A stretch of DNA of 64,000 nt, from positions 1 to 64,000 of the forward strand of contig NZ_LGIA01000161.1 in NCBI RefSeq assembly GCF_001270965.1. Reading direction: 5' to 3'. Origin of the DNA: Sunxiuqinia dokdonensis (GTDB lineage Bacteria > Bacteroidota > Bacteroidia > Bacteroidales > Prolixibacteraceae). Of this stretch, positions 52,090 to 61,849 are shown one piece after another. The first letter of the stretch is position 1, and the number at the start of each line of letters is the position of its first letter. The notes beneath the pieces were generated by a model. The model was given only the letters and a program-made list of their open reading frames with translations. It made no database searches and was not told where the DNA came from. The position numbers were made by a program, and so were the translations under genes.

Positions 52090-54063
52090 TTACTCCACAG
52101 AAATGAACTCTACCGACCAGTTATTGTTGTCTTTTCCTTTGCGTAAAACCGACAATTCGGTTCCTGAACCGTTCGAGAACACATAACGCGCTTCTACTTC
52201 ATAGGCCGGAGTTTGCGCGTCGGGCTGATATAAATTATCGTACATATAGGTTTTTACCTGGGTGTAATCGTTATCCTCGAACTGGTAAATTAGAGATGAA
52301 ACCGTCTGATAATCTTGATTCTTTATTCCGAAAATCGAATGAGTCGCATCGCAATGATTAATCCAAGGGAACGTGTTTTCATAAGACCAGGCGCTGGATC
52401 CTTGCAGTTGTCCGATCGGCGCAATATACTCCACATTCCATCCTGAAGGAGCAACCACCGCGTTGGTCCTGTAAACATTTCCGTTCGATTCAAACATAAA
52501 TTGACCATCAGCAGAAAACCAATAACTGCCGATGCTTTGGTGGCGATAACTTTTCTCCAATTTTGTATCGAGATCAAAAACAGTGATTCCCGATGGGCTG
52601 GAATGTCTTCTGGCAGCAATAACATAGGGCTGCCGGGGCACTTTCTTCAAATAAGTTCCTTCGTCCATCTCATTGTCATCGCTTTCAGCGGTCTCCGAGC
52701 TTGAAATGTTGATCCAAAGTAAATTATTCATGTAAGTTCCGGCTTTTGTATAGCAGAACCAATCGTCTTTTGCCCACTCCATGTCGTAAATGGTATAGCC
52801 ATATTCAAAAGTTCTTTCAACCGAATAATCATTCAAGTTGATCGCACTAATCATCCCGCCATGGCCAACTGCAGCTTTTGTAAAATCCTCTGAAACAGCC
52901 AAACAGGTAGGAGCCTTATCCAAGGCAATTTCATGCAACACTGCTTTCGAAGTTACGTCATAGGTCACCAATTGATTCGGCTGGCTTGTCACGTAATACA
53001 AGGTATTGGTGCTTTGATCAAAGGTCGCATCAACCAAATTTCCTTCCAGTTCGCGCACATTAGCGTTGTCTCCCGGGGCGCGGGCAAATACCGATATCGG
53101 ATAGGATGGTTGGGTGGGGTCGTTGGATTTCACATAAATAGTGGCCGAATTTAATCCTGGCGCCAATTTGCTTCGGTCGCAGGTAAGCATAATTTCATAG
53201 TCAGAATATCCATAAGAAATCCCGTTTTCAGGTGATACTTTCAGCCAATCGGGAAGACCTTCGAATTTCCACGTCAGGATTCCGTTGCCACTGTTGTTTA
53301 TACTCAGTGATTTATCTGAGGCAGTCGGTCCAAAATCAACGGGTAAATAATACGAATAAACTGTCAGCCGCGGCGTTCCCAAATTGGCCGAAACGGCAAT
53401 ATCAATTTGCGGATTGTTTTTGTCGTTGGTCAGCAGCGTAATGGTTCCCGTAAGGCTGCTTTGAGCTGCTTTGCCAGCATCCAGGACAAAAGGAATCGTG
53501 GCAGCTGCTCCTTGGCCCAGCACAACCGACATCAGGTTGAACTGGCTCATGTCAACCGACAGCCACTCGGGCATGTCCACAATGTCCCAAAGCAAAATAC
53601 CATCGCCCGAATTGGAGATTTCCATCTGGCTGTAATAGTGATTGTAATCGATTTCAAAAGTCCGGTTAATTTCTGCAGAAGGATTTCCTTCGGTAATATA
53701 ATACACAGGAACAGCGTACTGCTTTTCGCTTGCTGTGATCAACACTTGATCGACATAGATCCCTGTTTTTGAGAAACCTGCGACGGTGTTGGCCCTGCAA
53801 CGAATGGAGGCCACGTCACTTGAAAAGTTGCCTGAATGACTGTCTGTGCTCAGCCAGTCGGGTTTGCTGTCGATCCTGAACCCGGCACTTCCCACACCTT
53901 CGCACTCAAACTGGTAGTCGTCGGTGTCCCAGTCTGGCGAAATGATAATTGCAGAGGCGGCCACTCCTGAAAGATCGAGGCGTTCATTGACAAAGTCATC
54001 GCTACACGAAAAAAATAAAATGGCGGTTGCTAGTATGATGCTGTTTTTCAAAATCCGTTTCAT
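52090..54063 (-). CDS. Lipoprotein with BACON-like domains and a beta-propeller
   Basis: Predicted surface lipoprotein, ~657 residues. Lipobox IILATAILFFSC followed by SDDFVNERL. Three BACON/Ig-like repeats (~20-330) each end in a DWL or EWL motif: SKPDWLSTDSHSGNF, DMPEWLSVD and GLPDWLKVSPENG. The C-terminal half reads as propeller blades (LVDATFDQSTNTLYYVTSQP, VTYDVTSKAVLHEIALDKAP, AVGHGGMISAINLNDYSVER). BACON domains are linked to carbohydrate or surface binding. ATG 54063 is preferred; ATG 54072 adds three residues. It is 31 bases after the barrel gene in the same direction and likely cotranscribed. Confidence 0.8.
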   Translation of the reverse strand: MKRILKNSIILATAILFFSCSDDFVNERLDLSGVAASAIIISPDWDTDDYQFECEGVGSAGFRIDSKPDWLSTDSHSGNFSSDVASIRCRANTVAGFSKTGIYVDQVLITASEKQYAVPVYYITEGNPSAEINRTFEIDYNHYYSQMEISNSGDGILLWDIVDMPEWLSVDMSQFNLMSVVLGQGAAATIPFVLDAGKAAQSSLTGTITLLTNDKNNPQIDIAVSANLGTPRLTVYSYYLPVDFGPTASDKSLSINNSGNGILTWKFEGLPDWLKVSPENGISYGYSDYEIMLTCDRSKLAPGLNSATIYVKSNDPTQPSYPISVFARAPGDNANVRELEGNLVDATFDQSTNTLYYVTSQPNQLVTYDVTSKAVLHEIALDKAPTCLAVSEDFTKAAVGHGGMISAINLNDYSVERTFEYGYTIYDMEWAKDDWFCYTKAGTYMNNLLWINISSSETAESDDNEMDEGTYLKKVPRQPYVIAARRHSSPSGITVFDLDTKLEKSYRHQSIGSYWFSADGQFMFESNGNVYRTNAVVAPSGWNVEYIAPIGQLQGSSAWSYENTFPWINHCDATHSIFGIKNQDYQTVSSLIYQFEDNDYTQVKTYMYDNLYQPDAQTPAYEVEARYVFSNGSGTELSVLRKGKDNNNWSVEFISVE

Positions 54064-54094
54064 CGTGGTCATTTTTTATTTGTACAACATTCGG

Positions 54095-55078
54095 TTAAAA
54101 ACTGTAGCGAACAGAAAACCCGTAATCGATCCGTGAAACGCTGACCGCGTTTTCCAGCTTCTGATCTTCCACATCGTAGTCCAAACTTTTCATTGAAATT
54201 CTCTGAAGTTTCGCCCAGAGAAAGCTCCCCGTCAGGCCTGCCGACAGTTGCGGCGCCACAAAATATTCGACTGACAAACCGCCTTTAACACCGAACGCTG
54301 TACTTTTCGTTACCGAATTGGCCTGGTCGTAATATTGCGGAGGTTCACCGTAGTAGTATCCATCCTCGCCCCAATACATCTGATATTCAGTGCCTCTGCT
54401 CTCACCGCGAAACATAACAATACCCGGCGACAGCGTTTCTGAAATTTTCAGTTTTCTCTCCTTGTCAGGAAATTGCTGAAACAAAACCGAAGGGCCGGCA
54501 AAATGGGTAAACACTTTTTCATTCAAGTCCATTTGCGCATAAACAGGAAGGTTCATCCCACCATAGCCATTGATTAAAAATTCGCCCTCCGAGGCAGAAT
54601 AGAAAAAAGAATAATCGGCACCAACTCCCAGAAAATTTGTCAGCAGATAGTGAAAACCCGCGTTCAGGTGGTACCCGTTTTTGAGTTTCCCGATGTAGTC
54701 ATCGGCCTCCGATACCGAAATTCCGATCGAAGTCATATAGTTCTTTGATTCGGCAAATTCGGTAAACGAATGGGCCAACCCTCCTTGAACTGTCAACAAA
54801 TAGCGGCGTTCAGGTTTTGGCCGGCTGACTTTCAATCCGACAATGCCTTGCACTGCATCCGAATGCTGCGCACGAAAATATTGCAATACATCGGCAATGG
54901 CAATTGACTTTCCGGCAACATAATTTTCAGCAATTTTTTGCTCGTAGCTTATCCGCTCGGCACCAACTGAAATTATCCGGCATTCAATCGTATCTTTTTG
55001 GATAGTAATAATTTTGTCTTGTGCGTGAGTGGCAGCCAATGACATAAAAAACAACAAAACAGGCAGGAGTCTTTTCAT
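54095..55078 (-). CDS. Predicted outer-membrane beta-barrel protein
   Basis: Not a family I can name. Signal peptide (PVLLFFMSLAATHAQ), an N-terminal ~50-residue segment DKIITIQKDTIECRIISVGA that is frequent before small barrels in this phylum, then alternating strands (YLLTVQGGLAHSF, YHLNAGFHYLLTNFLGVGAD, FGVKGGLSVEYFVAPQLSAG). The last strand IDYGFSVRYSF ends in Phe as required for barrel assembly. It precedes the BACON-like lipoprotein gene; the two may form a surface pair. Confidence 0.78.
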   Translation of the reverse strand: MKRLLPVLLFFMSLAATHAQDKIITIQKDTIECRIISVGAERISYEQKIAENYVAGKSIAIADVLQYFRAQHSDAVQGIVGLKVSRPKPERRYLLTVQGGLAHSFTEFAESKNYMTSIGISVSEADDYIGKLKNGYHLNAGFHYLLTNFLGVGADYSFFYSASEGEFLINGYGGMNLPVYAQMDLNEKVFTHFAGPSVLFQQFPDKERKLKISETLSPGIVMFRGESRGTEYQMYWGEDGYYYGEPPQYYDQANSVTKSTAFGVKGGLSVEYFVAPQLSAGLTGSFLWAKLQRISMKSLDYDVEDQKLENAVSVSRIDYGFSVRYSF

Positions 55079-55539
55079 TGCAAATAGGTGATTTAAGGTT
55101 TCTTGACGCCTATTAGGCGCTTCGATTCAAAATAAAGTATTTTTTCTCTTTCCAACAATGTATTATACATTATAAATGATATTTATTTTGATTTTTTTCT
55201 GCGACGCGATGAATTGTATCCATTTCTGAAAAAGTTGAGCCCCGGCACCCTTGTCATTCTTGCATTTTCTGCACGTAGATGCTCTTTACTTATTCGGTTG
55301 AAAAATCCTACCAACGGGCGTTCTCGCTGAAATTCGAGCTTAACGGATTAGAAACGTGCGATCGAAATACCTTCAAATATTTTCGATGACCTTCAAACCC
55401 TTAACGGTTCATTTTTATATCTTTGCCGAGATTTCGCGGTCGGAACCGGTCGGGTATGCTAATCAGCTCATCAAAAAAACGAGCAGGAAGCAACAAGCAA
55501 ACAACAATTGTAAAAAATTAAAATCAAAAATACTTACCC
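55079..55539. other. Divergent gap before tyrS
   Basis: A perfect 15-base palindrome AATGTATTATACATT at 55157-55171 lies upstream of the barrel gene in an AT-rich stretch and may be an operator. A promoter box TATCTTTG at 55418-55425 faces tyrS. No gene seen. Confidence 0.5.
55418..55425 (+). promoter_or_regulatory. Promoter -7 box of tyrS
   Basis: TATCTTTG matches TAnnTTTG. It implies a leader of about 108 bases before the tyrS ATG; I see no T-box features in it. Confidence 0.5.
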
Positions 55540-56832
55540 ATGAACTTTGTTGAAGAATTGAACTGGCGGGGGATGATTCACGACATCATGCCCGGAACAG
55601 AAGAACAACTGCAAAAAGAAATGACCACAGCTTATGTTGGCATTGACCCAACGGCTGACTCTTTACATATTGGGCACCTGGTTGGCGTTATGATGCTGAA
55701 GCACCTTCAGCTGGCCGGACACAAGCCCATCGCCTTGGTTGGCGGCGCTACCGGCATGATTGGCGACCCTTCGGGCAAATCGCAGGAACGCAACTTGCTG
55801 GACGAAGCAACGCTGCGCCACAACCAGGATTGCCTGAAAGCACAGTTGAACCGCTTCCTGGACTTTGACTCGGATGCCCCCAATGCGGCTGAGTTGGTCA
55901 ACAACTACGACTGGATGAAGGAATACAGCTTTTTGGATTTCATTCGCGACATTGGCAAACACCTCACAGTGAATTACATGATGTCGAAAGACAGCGTAAA
56001 AAAACGTTTGGGCGAGGAAGCAAAAACCGGCATGTCGTTCACCGAATTCTCCTACCAATTGGTTCAGGGAACCGATTTTCTTCACCTCTACCGGACCAAA
56101 AACTGTAAACTGCAAATGGGCGGTTCCGATCAGTGGGGAAACATTACCACCGGCACCGAGCTCATCAGGCGAAAAGAGAGTGGCGAAGCTTTTGCGATGA
56201 CCTGCCCGTTGATTACCAAAGCGGATGGAACCAAGTTTGGGAAAACCGAAAGTGGCAACGTGTGGCTCGACGCCAAACTAACCTCGCCTTATAAATTTTA
56301 CCAGTTCTGGTTGAATACATCGGACGAGGATGCCGAAAAATATATCAAGATTTTCACCCTCTTAAGCCAGGCTGAAGTTGCTGAACTGGTTGCCAAACAC
56401 CGGGAGGCGCCGCATGCACGCGAACTACAAAAAAGGCTGGCCGAAGAAGTGACCGTGATGGTTCACTCGCGCGACGATTTTGACATGGCTGTGGAGGCCT
56501 CACAAATTTTATTTGGCAGCGGAACAGCCGAAAACCTGCGCAAGCTGGATGAGCAAACGTTTTTGTCGGTTTTTGAAGGCGTTCCCCAGTTTCCGGTTTC
56601 CAAAGCGGCACTTGCCAAGGGAATAAACGTGGTGGACTTGCTGGCCGAAACCGCTGCCGTTTTCCCGTCGAAAGGCGAATTGCGACGAACCATCAAAGGC
56701 AACGGACTGAGCATCAACAAGGAAAAAATTACGGATCAGGATTTAATCGTCAATACCGATTTTCTCATTGGTAATCAATATATTTTGGTGCAAAAAGGAA
56801 AGAAGAATTACTACCTGCTAATTGCTGAATAG
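55540..56832 (+). CDS. tyrS: Tyrosyl-tRNA synthetase
   Basis: Class I synthetase charging tRNA-Tyr. The HIGH motif is in [17 protein letters not shown], the substrate site in [17 protein letters not shown] and [16 protein letters not shown], and the KMSKS equivalent is KFGKT in [18 protein letters not shown]-terminal S4 domain has [20 protein letters not shown]. 430 residues, bacterial TyrRS type 1. Single gene, 77 bases before the Wzz-like gene. Confidence 0.97.
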   Translation: MNFVEELNWRGMIHDIMPGTEEQLQKEMTTAYVGIDPTADSLHIGHLVGVMMLKHLQLAGHKPIALVGGATGMIGDPSGKSQERNLLDEATLRHNQDCLKAQLNRFLDFDSDAPNAAELVNNYDWMKEYSFLDFIRDIGKHLTVNYMMSKDSVKKRLGEEAKTGMSFTEFSYQLVQGTDFLHLYRTKNCKLQMGGSDQWGNITTGTELIRRKESGEAFAMTCPLITKADGTKFGKTESGNVWLDAKLTSPYKFYQFWLNTSDEDAEKYIKIFTLLSQAEVAELVAKHREAPHARELQKRLAEEVTVMVHSRDDFDMAVEASQILFGSGTAENLRKLDEQTFLSVFEGVPQFPVSKAALAKGINVVDLLAETAAVFPSKGELRRTIKGNGLSINKEKITDQDLIVNTDFLIGNQYILVQKGKKNYYLLIAE

Positions 56833-56909
56833 CAACTGCAGGGGTGGGAACCTGATAATAATCGGAAGGGAAATCCGTTCATGAATTACGACCTAACACG
56901 ATAACGCTT

Positions 56910-57863
56910 ATGAAAAGCTTTTTTGACAACCAGAACCTGCTGGCTCTGATTTGGAAATGGAAAACGCACTTGATTACCATCGGCGCCATTGCCATTGTCG
57001 GAGCTGCCCTATTCTCATCGCCCTGGTTCATCACGCCCATGTTTGAGTCGCAGGCACGGATTTACCCAACCAACACCAGCACCTACTCCGAAGAATCGGA
57101 AAGTGAGCAAATGCTTGAGGTGCTGAATTCGACCGATCTCAAGTGGCAGATCATTCATACTTTCAAGCTGCAGGAACGGTTCAACATCAAGCCGGACGAA
57201 GCCCATTTTCGTACCAAAATTCTGAAAGAATACAATGACCGGATCGCATGTAAAAAAACGGAATATGAATCGATTGAGCTCACGGCGCTTGATGCTGACC
57301 CGCAAGTGGCCAGCGACCTGGTGGATTCGCTGATTGTTTTTTACAACCGTAAAGTACTCAGTCTGAATCGAGAAAAAGCCCGGGAACAAGCTGCTTTTTT
57401 CATGAAAGATTTGAACCGCAAGCGAAAGGAAATTGAAGCGATTGCGGCCGAAATGGAGCCACTGAGAAAAGAATATGGCTTGCTCGATTACGAAATTCAA
57501 GCAGAACAGGTGACTCAGGGTTATATGTCGGCGCTGGCAGGCGGTGCCAACAGCCGTGCCATTGCCGATATTAAGAATCTGATGACCAACCTGGAAGAAA
57601 AAGGGGGCCGTTTTTTTCTACTTCAAAAAGAGCTGCTGGCCCTGGAAATGCAGCGCGACACCATTGCCAGCCGATACGACAAGGCATTGGCCAGGTCGGA
57701 AAAAAACGTGACTTACACCATGGTTGTTGAAGAACCGTTTCCTGCTGATAAAAAAGCCTACCCCATCCGCTGGCTGATTGTCGTGGTTAGTTTTTTGGCG
57801 GTTGAGTTTCTGGCGGTACTGACCATTCTGGGGCTCGAAGGAATTCAATCGTCAAAACCATAA
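56910..57863 (+). CDS. Wzz-like polysaccharide chain-length determinant
   Basis: Inner membrane protein with helix at ~22-40, a periplasmic domain with coiled coils, and a second helix at ~287-307. The segment PWFITPMFESQARIYPTNTS matches the Wzz start (YxSxAxIxP-like), and EPFPADKKAYPIRWLIVVVS matches the P-rich motif before TM2. It sets the chain length of exported polysaccharide together with a Wzy polymerase; the next gene is such a candidate. No tyrosine-kinase domain is attached. Confidence 0.85.
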   Translation: MKSFFDNQNLLALIWKWKTHLITIGAIAIVGAALFSSPWFITPMFESQARIYPTNTSTYSEESESEQMLEVLNSTDLKWQIIHTFKLQERFNIKPDEAHFRTKILKEYNDRIACKKTEYESIELTALDADPQVASDLVDSLIVFYNRKVLSLNREKAREQAAFFMKDLNRKRKEIEAIAAEMEPLRKEYGLLDYEIQAEQVTQGYMSALAGGANSRAIADIKNLMTNLEEKGGRFFLLQKELLALEMQRDTIASRYDKALARSEKNVTYTMVVEEPFPADKKAYPIRWLIVVVSFLAVEFLAVLTILGLEGIQSSKP

Positions 57864-57867
57864 GATT

Positions 57868-59316
57868 TTGTTCCGAAGATCGACTCAAATCATCCTGTTC
57901 TACAGTGTTTCGATTCTATTTCTAGCACTCAATTTTTATTTTCTTGTCCAACGCGAAACACTACTGATCAACCTGTTGCCTTTGCTGGCAGCAGTCGTTT
58001 TTACAGCGCTAGTTCGTATGGACCGGCTGCTGTTGCTCGTGGCCTTTTTCACCCCCCTGTCTCTCCCACTCAACAAGCTGGTGCCAGGCCTTTCCTTCGA
58101 CATGTACCTGCCAACGGAACCCTTGCTTTTCGGACTGTTGCTGCTTTTTCTTTTTAAGCTGGCCGAAAACCGCAGCTTCGACAAAAGCTTGCTGAAACAC
58201 CCGGTGTCGCTGGCGCTTTATTTTTACCTGGGATGGATGTTACTCACGTCGCTGACAAGCACCATGCCCTTGGTTTCGCTAAAATTTTGGTTGGCCAAAG
58301 TCTGGTTTCTGACCGCATTTTATTGGATGGGCATTCTTCTTTTCAGAAATATAAAAAACATTTACTGGTTTGTTGGCCTCTATTGCGGTGCTTTCGTTTT
58401 GGTGATCTTTTATGCCTGGTCGCGCCACCTGGCTTTGGGTTTTCACAACGTGCAGGCAGCCCATTTTGTAATGAACCCGTTCTATAAAGACCACACCTCC
58501 TATGGTGCCATGCTGGCTTTCTTTATTCCGTTTTTGCTGGGCATCACCTTGTTTCCAAAGCTTCGGATGAGCTATCGTTTGCTGGCTGCCTTGGCCCTGG
58601 TGCTGTTTGCCCTAGCCTTGGTGTTGTCGTACAGCCGGGCGGCCTGGCTTAGCTTGCTGGTTGGCGCGGCGGTCTGGCTGCTGATTCGATTAAAGATTCG
58701 CTTCCGGCCTTTGTTTGTAACAGCCGTTTCGACCATCGCCTTGGTTTGGATATTTCAAGCGCCAATCCTGCAATTTCTGGAGCGCAACGACCAGGAATCA
58801 TCGGCCGATTTGATGACCCACATTTCATCCATGACCAACGTGACCAGCGATGCTTCGAACCTGGAACGGCTAAACCGATGGAGCTGCGCCATCAGAATGT
58901 TTGAAGAAAAACCGGTTTTTGGATGGGGGCCCGGAACTTACATGTTTCAGTACGCGCCTTTCCAGTTAACACGACACCGGACCACTATCAGCACCAATTC
59001 GGCTGACCGCGGCAATGCCCACAGCGAATATTTGGGTCCGCTGGCCGAATCGGGATTTTTAGGCCTGCTGAGCTTTGTGGTACTGGCTGCGCTGATTTTG
59101 TACCGCGGAATTCACGCCTATTCGGCCACCAACGATCCGGAAGCACGGCTCCTGCTTTTATCGGCAATTATTGGTATCGTCACTTACCTCGTGCATGGTT
59201 TTTTGAATAATTTTTTGGATACAGACAAAGCTTCGGTTCCTTTTTGGGCATTTGTCGCCATCATTGTTGCTTATGATCTTTACACCAAATCCGAACAGCC
59301 GGCTTCAGACGATTAA
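57868..59316 (+). CDS. O-antigen ligase / Wzy polymerase family membrane protein
   Basis: About twelve helices with a long extracytoplasmic loop near the C-terminus. Family marks: ALALVLSYSRAAWLSLLVGA (SRAAWL), WSCAIRMFEEKPVFGWGPGT and NAHSEYLGPLAESGFLGLLS (His in NAHSEYL, conserved in ligases). It acts with the Wzz-like protein in surface polysaccharide assembly; polymerase or ligase role not separable here. The start is TTG at 57868, four bases after the previous stop; no ATG keeps the first helix. Confidence 0.87.
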   Translation: MFRRSTQIILFYSVSILFLALNFYFLVQRETLLINLLPLLAAVVFTALVRMDRLLLLVAFFTPLSLPLNKLVPGLSFDMYLPTEPLLFGLLLLFLFKLAENRSFDKSLLKHPVSLALYFYLGWMLLTSLTSTMPLVSLKFWLAKVWFLTAFYWMGILLFRNIKNIYWFVGLYCGAFVLVIFYAWSRHLALGFHNVQAAHFVMNPFYKDHTSYGAMLAFFIPFLLGITLFPKLRMSYRLLAALALVLFALALVLSYSRAAWLSLLVGAAVWLLIRLKIRFRPLFVTAVSTIALVWIFQAPILQFLERNDQESSADLMTHISSMTNVTSDASNLERLNRWSCAIRMFEEKPVFGWGPGTYMFQYAPFQLTRHRTTISTNSADRGNAHSEYLGPLAESGFLGLLSFVVLAALILYRGIHAYSATNDPEARLLLLSAIIGIVTYLVHGFLNNFLDTDKASVPFWAFVAIIVAYDLYTKSEQPASDD

Positions 59317-59420
59317 GCCGGTGTTGCGGGAGCAACGTTTTATCCAGCATCCCAATTTGAAATTCCAAAGTCCAACCGCCAGATGGTGCACCAAATCCCC
59401 AAAGTCCAACCATTGGCACA

Positions 59421-59439
59421 GAATGACGATGAAATGACC
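59421..59439 (-). repeat. Dispersed GTCATT repeat, partial copy D
   Basis: Minus strand GGTCATTTCATCGTCATTC resembles the second half of copy A. Confidence 0.35.
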
Positions 59440-59469
59440 ACAAGCAAAAGTGTCCAATTTCATCGAGCA

Positions 59470-59511
59470 ACAATCCAGCATCAAGAATCGAGCATCAAGC
59501 ATCCAGTATCA
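59470..59511. repeat. 7-bp tandem array (AGCATCA)
   Basis: Six contiguous heptamers: ACAATCC, AGCATCA, AGAATCG, AGCATCA, AGCATCC, AGTATCA. Low-complexity intergenic repeat between two convergent genes. Confidence 0.7.
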
Positions 59512-59528
59512 AGCCTTCGCCATCCATC

Positions 59529-59554
59529 AAAAAAGCCCGGTTGTAGCCGGGCCT
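59529..59554 (-). terminator. Terminator of efp
   Basis: Minus strand GCCCGG, six-base loop, CCGGGC followed by six T, 24 bases past the efp stop. Its A-rich other side could also serve the convergent polysaccharide gene weakly. Confidence 0.85.
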
Positions 59555-59577
59555 TCCTGATGAAAATATGGAATTTT

Positions 59578-60147
59578 CTATTTTTTCACGCGTTCACAAT
59601 AGCTGCGATCGCGGGTATCAACCTTCACGATATCGTTTTCATTGATGAAAAGCGGCACCATAATTTCGGCACCTGTTTCAAGCGTTGCAGGTTTCAAAGC
59701 CGTTGAACTTGCCGTGTTGCCTTTTTCACCGGGGATCGTTTGAACAATCTCCAGTTCAACAAAGGCAGGCAGTTCAGCCGTCAGCGGCGTTTCGTTTTCA
59801 GCCTGAAAGTTCACCTCAATCATCTGTCCTTCTTTCATCAAGTCGGCATTTTCAATCATGTCCGGATTCAATGAAATTTGCTCAAAAGTTTCGGTGTGCA
59901 TGAAATTACAACCCATGTCGTCTTTGTACAAATATTGGTACGGTCTTCTTTCAACCCGAACAACATCTACTTTTACACCGGCGTTGAATGTATTCTCGAT
60001 CACTTTCCCGGTTTTCACATTTTTCAATTTGGTGCGCACGAAAGCTGCGCCTTTTCCCGGCTTAACATGTTGAAATTGCACAATGGTAAAAATCTGTCCG
60101 TTGTATTCAATTGTCAGTCCGTTTCTAAAATCTGATGTACTTGCCAT
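59578..60147 (-). CDS. efp: Translation elongation factor P
   Basis: Three-domain factor that relieves ribosome stalling at proline runs. KOW-like domain I carries the modifiable lysine in [17 protein letters not shown]; domain [22 protein letters not shown]; domain [23 protein letters not shown] and [11 protein letters not shown]. 189 residues, full length. A promoter box (TACTTTTG) and a strong terminator frame it, so it is monocistronic. Confidence 0.97.
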   Translation of the reverse strand: MASTSDFRNGLTIEYNGQIFTIVQFQHVKPGKGAAFVRTKLKNVKTGKVIENTFNAGVKVDVVRVERRPYQYLYKDDMGCNFMHTETFEQISLNPDMIENADLMKEGQMIEVNFQAENETPLTAELPAFVELEIVQTIPGEKGNTASSTALKPATLETGAEIMVPLFINENDIVKVDTRDRSYCERVKK

Positions 60148-60181
60148 ATCCCTGTTTTATAGTGAATTACGAATTTTGCTG

Positions 60182-60189
60182 CAAAAGTA
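60182..60189 (-). promoter_or_regulatory. Promoter -7 box of efp
   Basis: Minus strand TACTTTTG, full match to TAnnTTTG, 35 bases before the efp ATG. Confidence 0.5.
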
Positions 60190-60246
60190 GGCAATTTCTG
60201 CTTAATAATTTAGTTTTTCGACGCTAAACCATTCGCCTGCATGGCC

Positions 60247-60978
60247 TCAATCAACTTGTTCAACTCCTTTTTTCTTGTACGAATAGATCTCACATTTCAG
60301 GGCGCCTACTTTCAGGTCAAATTCGAGCAGTACCGGAATCCGGTGTTCATCGTCGGTAATATAGAACTTGAGTCCGCTGTCACTGTTCAGCACTTTCCCT
60401 TTATCGATACGCGGCTGAATGACATGACATCTTTTTGTTCCAAGTTTGGTTTTAATCTTTGTTTTCCCAAGGTATTTAACTTTCATCATAAAATACTCAT
60501 CGGCATGAAACACGGGAATTGAGAATTCCTCTCCCCCTTCAAACTGATCGAGATAATTCGTATTTCGCATGTGAAAAAAAGCGGTGATAAAATCCACAGT
60601 ATTCGGCGGAACCTCACGAGGACCTGATCGTTGCGAATAAATCGAATCGCGGTCGTTAAAGAAAAACGCTTCGTTGTACCAACGGTAACTCCCTTCTTTA
60701 ATGTTCCGAATCGCCTTGTAGGGCATAAAGGTTTTCGGATCGACAATACTTTCATAAATATCATGAACACCGTACAGCATATTGGTCACCCCAACGGTAT
60801 TGCCATCAAGCAGTAAATGAAGCGCTTCCTTTCCCTGATACGTCGTATCTTCAACGCTTAGAGTCGCTTCTCCACCTTTAATGAAGCTGTATTTCATGTG
60901 ATATTTCAGTTCCTCAATGGGTTGTGCCCGGACGACCATACTGGCAAGCAGAAAAATAAAAATTATTTGTTGTTTCAT
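60247..60978 (-). CDS. DUF3108 exported protein
   Basis: Signal peptide (KQQIIFIFLLASMVVRAQ) and a DUF3108 domain over the rest: LKYHMKYSFIKGGEATLSVE, YESIVDPKTFMPYKAIRNIK, TVDFITAFFHMRN and YITDDEHRIPVLLEFDLKVG. Members are periplasmic beta-rich proteins of unknown function. Its start overlaps the tsaB stop by four bases (ATGA), so the two are translationally coupled. Confidence 0.88.
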   Translation of the reverse strand: MKQQIIFIFLLASMVVRAQPIEELKYHMKYSFIKGGEATLSVEDTTYQGKEALHLLLDGNTVGVTNMLYGVHDIYESIVDPKTFMPYKAIRNIKEGSYRWYNEAFFFNDRDSIYSQRSGPREVPPNTVDFITAFFHMRNTNYLDQFEGGEEFSIPVFHADEYFMMKVKYLGKTKIKTKLGTKRCHVIQPRIDKGKVLNSDSGLKFYITDDEHRIPVLLEFDLKVGALKCEIYSYKKKGVEQVD

Positions 60979-61688
60979 TTTTTCAGAATATTTTTTCGGG
61001 GAATGCCTGCAATAAAATCCTTTAAGTAAAAAGGCTCAAAATAAGCGACATCCTCGAATTGATTGTTTTCATATGCTTTCAGGCCCAGAGAACACATAAA
61101 CTGTGCCGAAGTCTTAACATCACTAATAAACAAGGCATTGGGATGATCGATCTCGCTTTTGCACTTGGCAGCACCATTTCCGAAGAAAACGACGGGATGT
61201 TTTTCAAGCTGAGGCGCGAAGGTGCTGGAGTCGACAACCTTTGCAGAAACCGCTTCCACTTCTTGCAAATCGCGATCGTATAGCGCGGTGTAAACTTCCA
61301 TTCGCCGGGCATCAATCATGGGGCACAACAGCAAACCGGGTGATGGCGAAATGCCATACTCCGCCAAGTTTGAGCGGACATGATCACTCATCGATTTTAG
61401 CGGACTGATGGCGATTAGCGGAATTTGGTTGGCAAAGCAAATCCCCTTGGCCAGTGAAACACCAATCCGAAGCCCGGTGTATGAGCCCGGCCCTTTACTA
61501 ATGGCAACCGCCTTTAGCTGGCTGAATTCAAGCTGGTTCCGGTTCATCAACTCCTGGGCGAAAACGCTGAGCAAGCGGGCGTGATTTTGGCCTTCGTCGC
61601 TTTCAACAAAATCAATCAGCTGGCCGTTTTCCGCGATGGAAACGCTACAAACTTCGGTTGACGATTCAAGATTCAATATCATTGTCAT
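60975..61688 (-). CDS. tsaB: tRNA threonylcarbamoyladenosine biosynthesis protein TsaB
   Basis: Subunit of the TsaB-TsaD-TsaE complex that puts threonylcarbamoyl on A37 of ANN-decoding tRNAs. ASKHA-fold marks: MILNLESSTEVCSVSIAENG, DEGQNHARLL and ISKGPGSYTGLRIGVSLAKG. C-terminal half shorter than TsaD, as expected for TsaB. The start may be ATG 61688 or ATG 61682. A promoter box TAATTTTG lies 20 bases upstream. Confidence 0.95.
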   Translation of the reverse strand: MTMILNLESSTEVCSVSIAENGQLIDFVESDEGQNHARLLSVFAQELMNRNQLEFSQLKAVAISKGPGSYTGLRIGVSLAKGICFANQIPLIAISPLKSMSDHVRSNLAEYGISPSPGLLLCPMIDARRMEVYTALYDRDLQEVEAVSAKVVDSSTFAPQLEKHPVVFFGNGAAKCKSEIDHPNALFISDVKTSAQFMCSLGLKAYENNQFEDVAYFEPFYLKDFIAGIPRKNILKK

Positions 61689-61707
61689 GATGGTCTCAAT
61701 TTGGCAA

Positions 61708-61715
61708 CAAAATTA
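61708..61715 (-). promoter_or_regulatory. Promoter -7 box of tsaB-DUF3108
   Basis: Minus strand TAATTTTG, full match to TAnnTTTG, 20 bases before the tsaB ATG. Confidence 0.45.
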
Positions 61716-61849
61716 AGATATTAACAGAACAAGCCCTTAAAATGATCAGGAAAAACGAATAGCGCTTTTTTGTTAAAAAACAAATTGTTCTTAATGACTA
61801 AATAATTTCTATTTTTTATTAGTTTTAACTGATTTTTTACTCAGGAAAA

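Noticed and set aside
51961-52146. Recombinase fragment after tRNA-Met
   Set aside because: No catalytic R-H-R-Y residues or family motif in the 61 codons, and its end overlaps the BACON-like gene on the other strand.
55426-55539. T-box leader before tyrS
   Set aside because: No T-box consensus or terminator/antiterminator pair seen, and T-boxes are not usual in this phylum.
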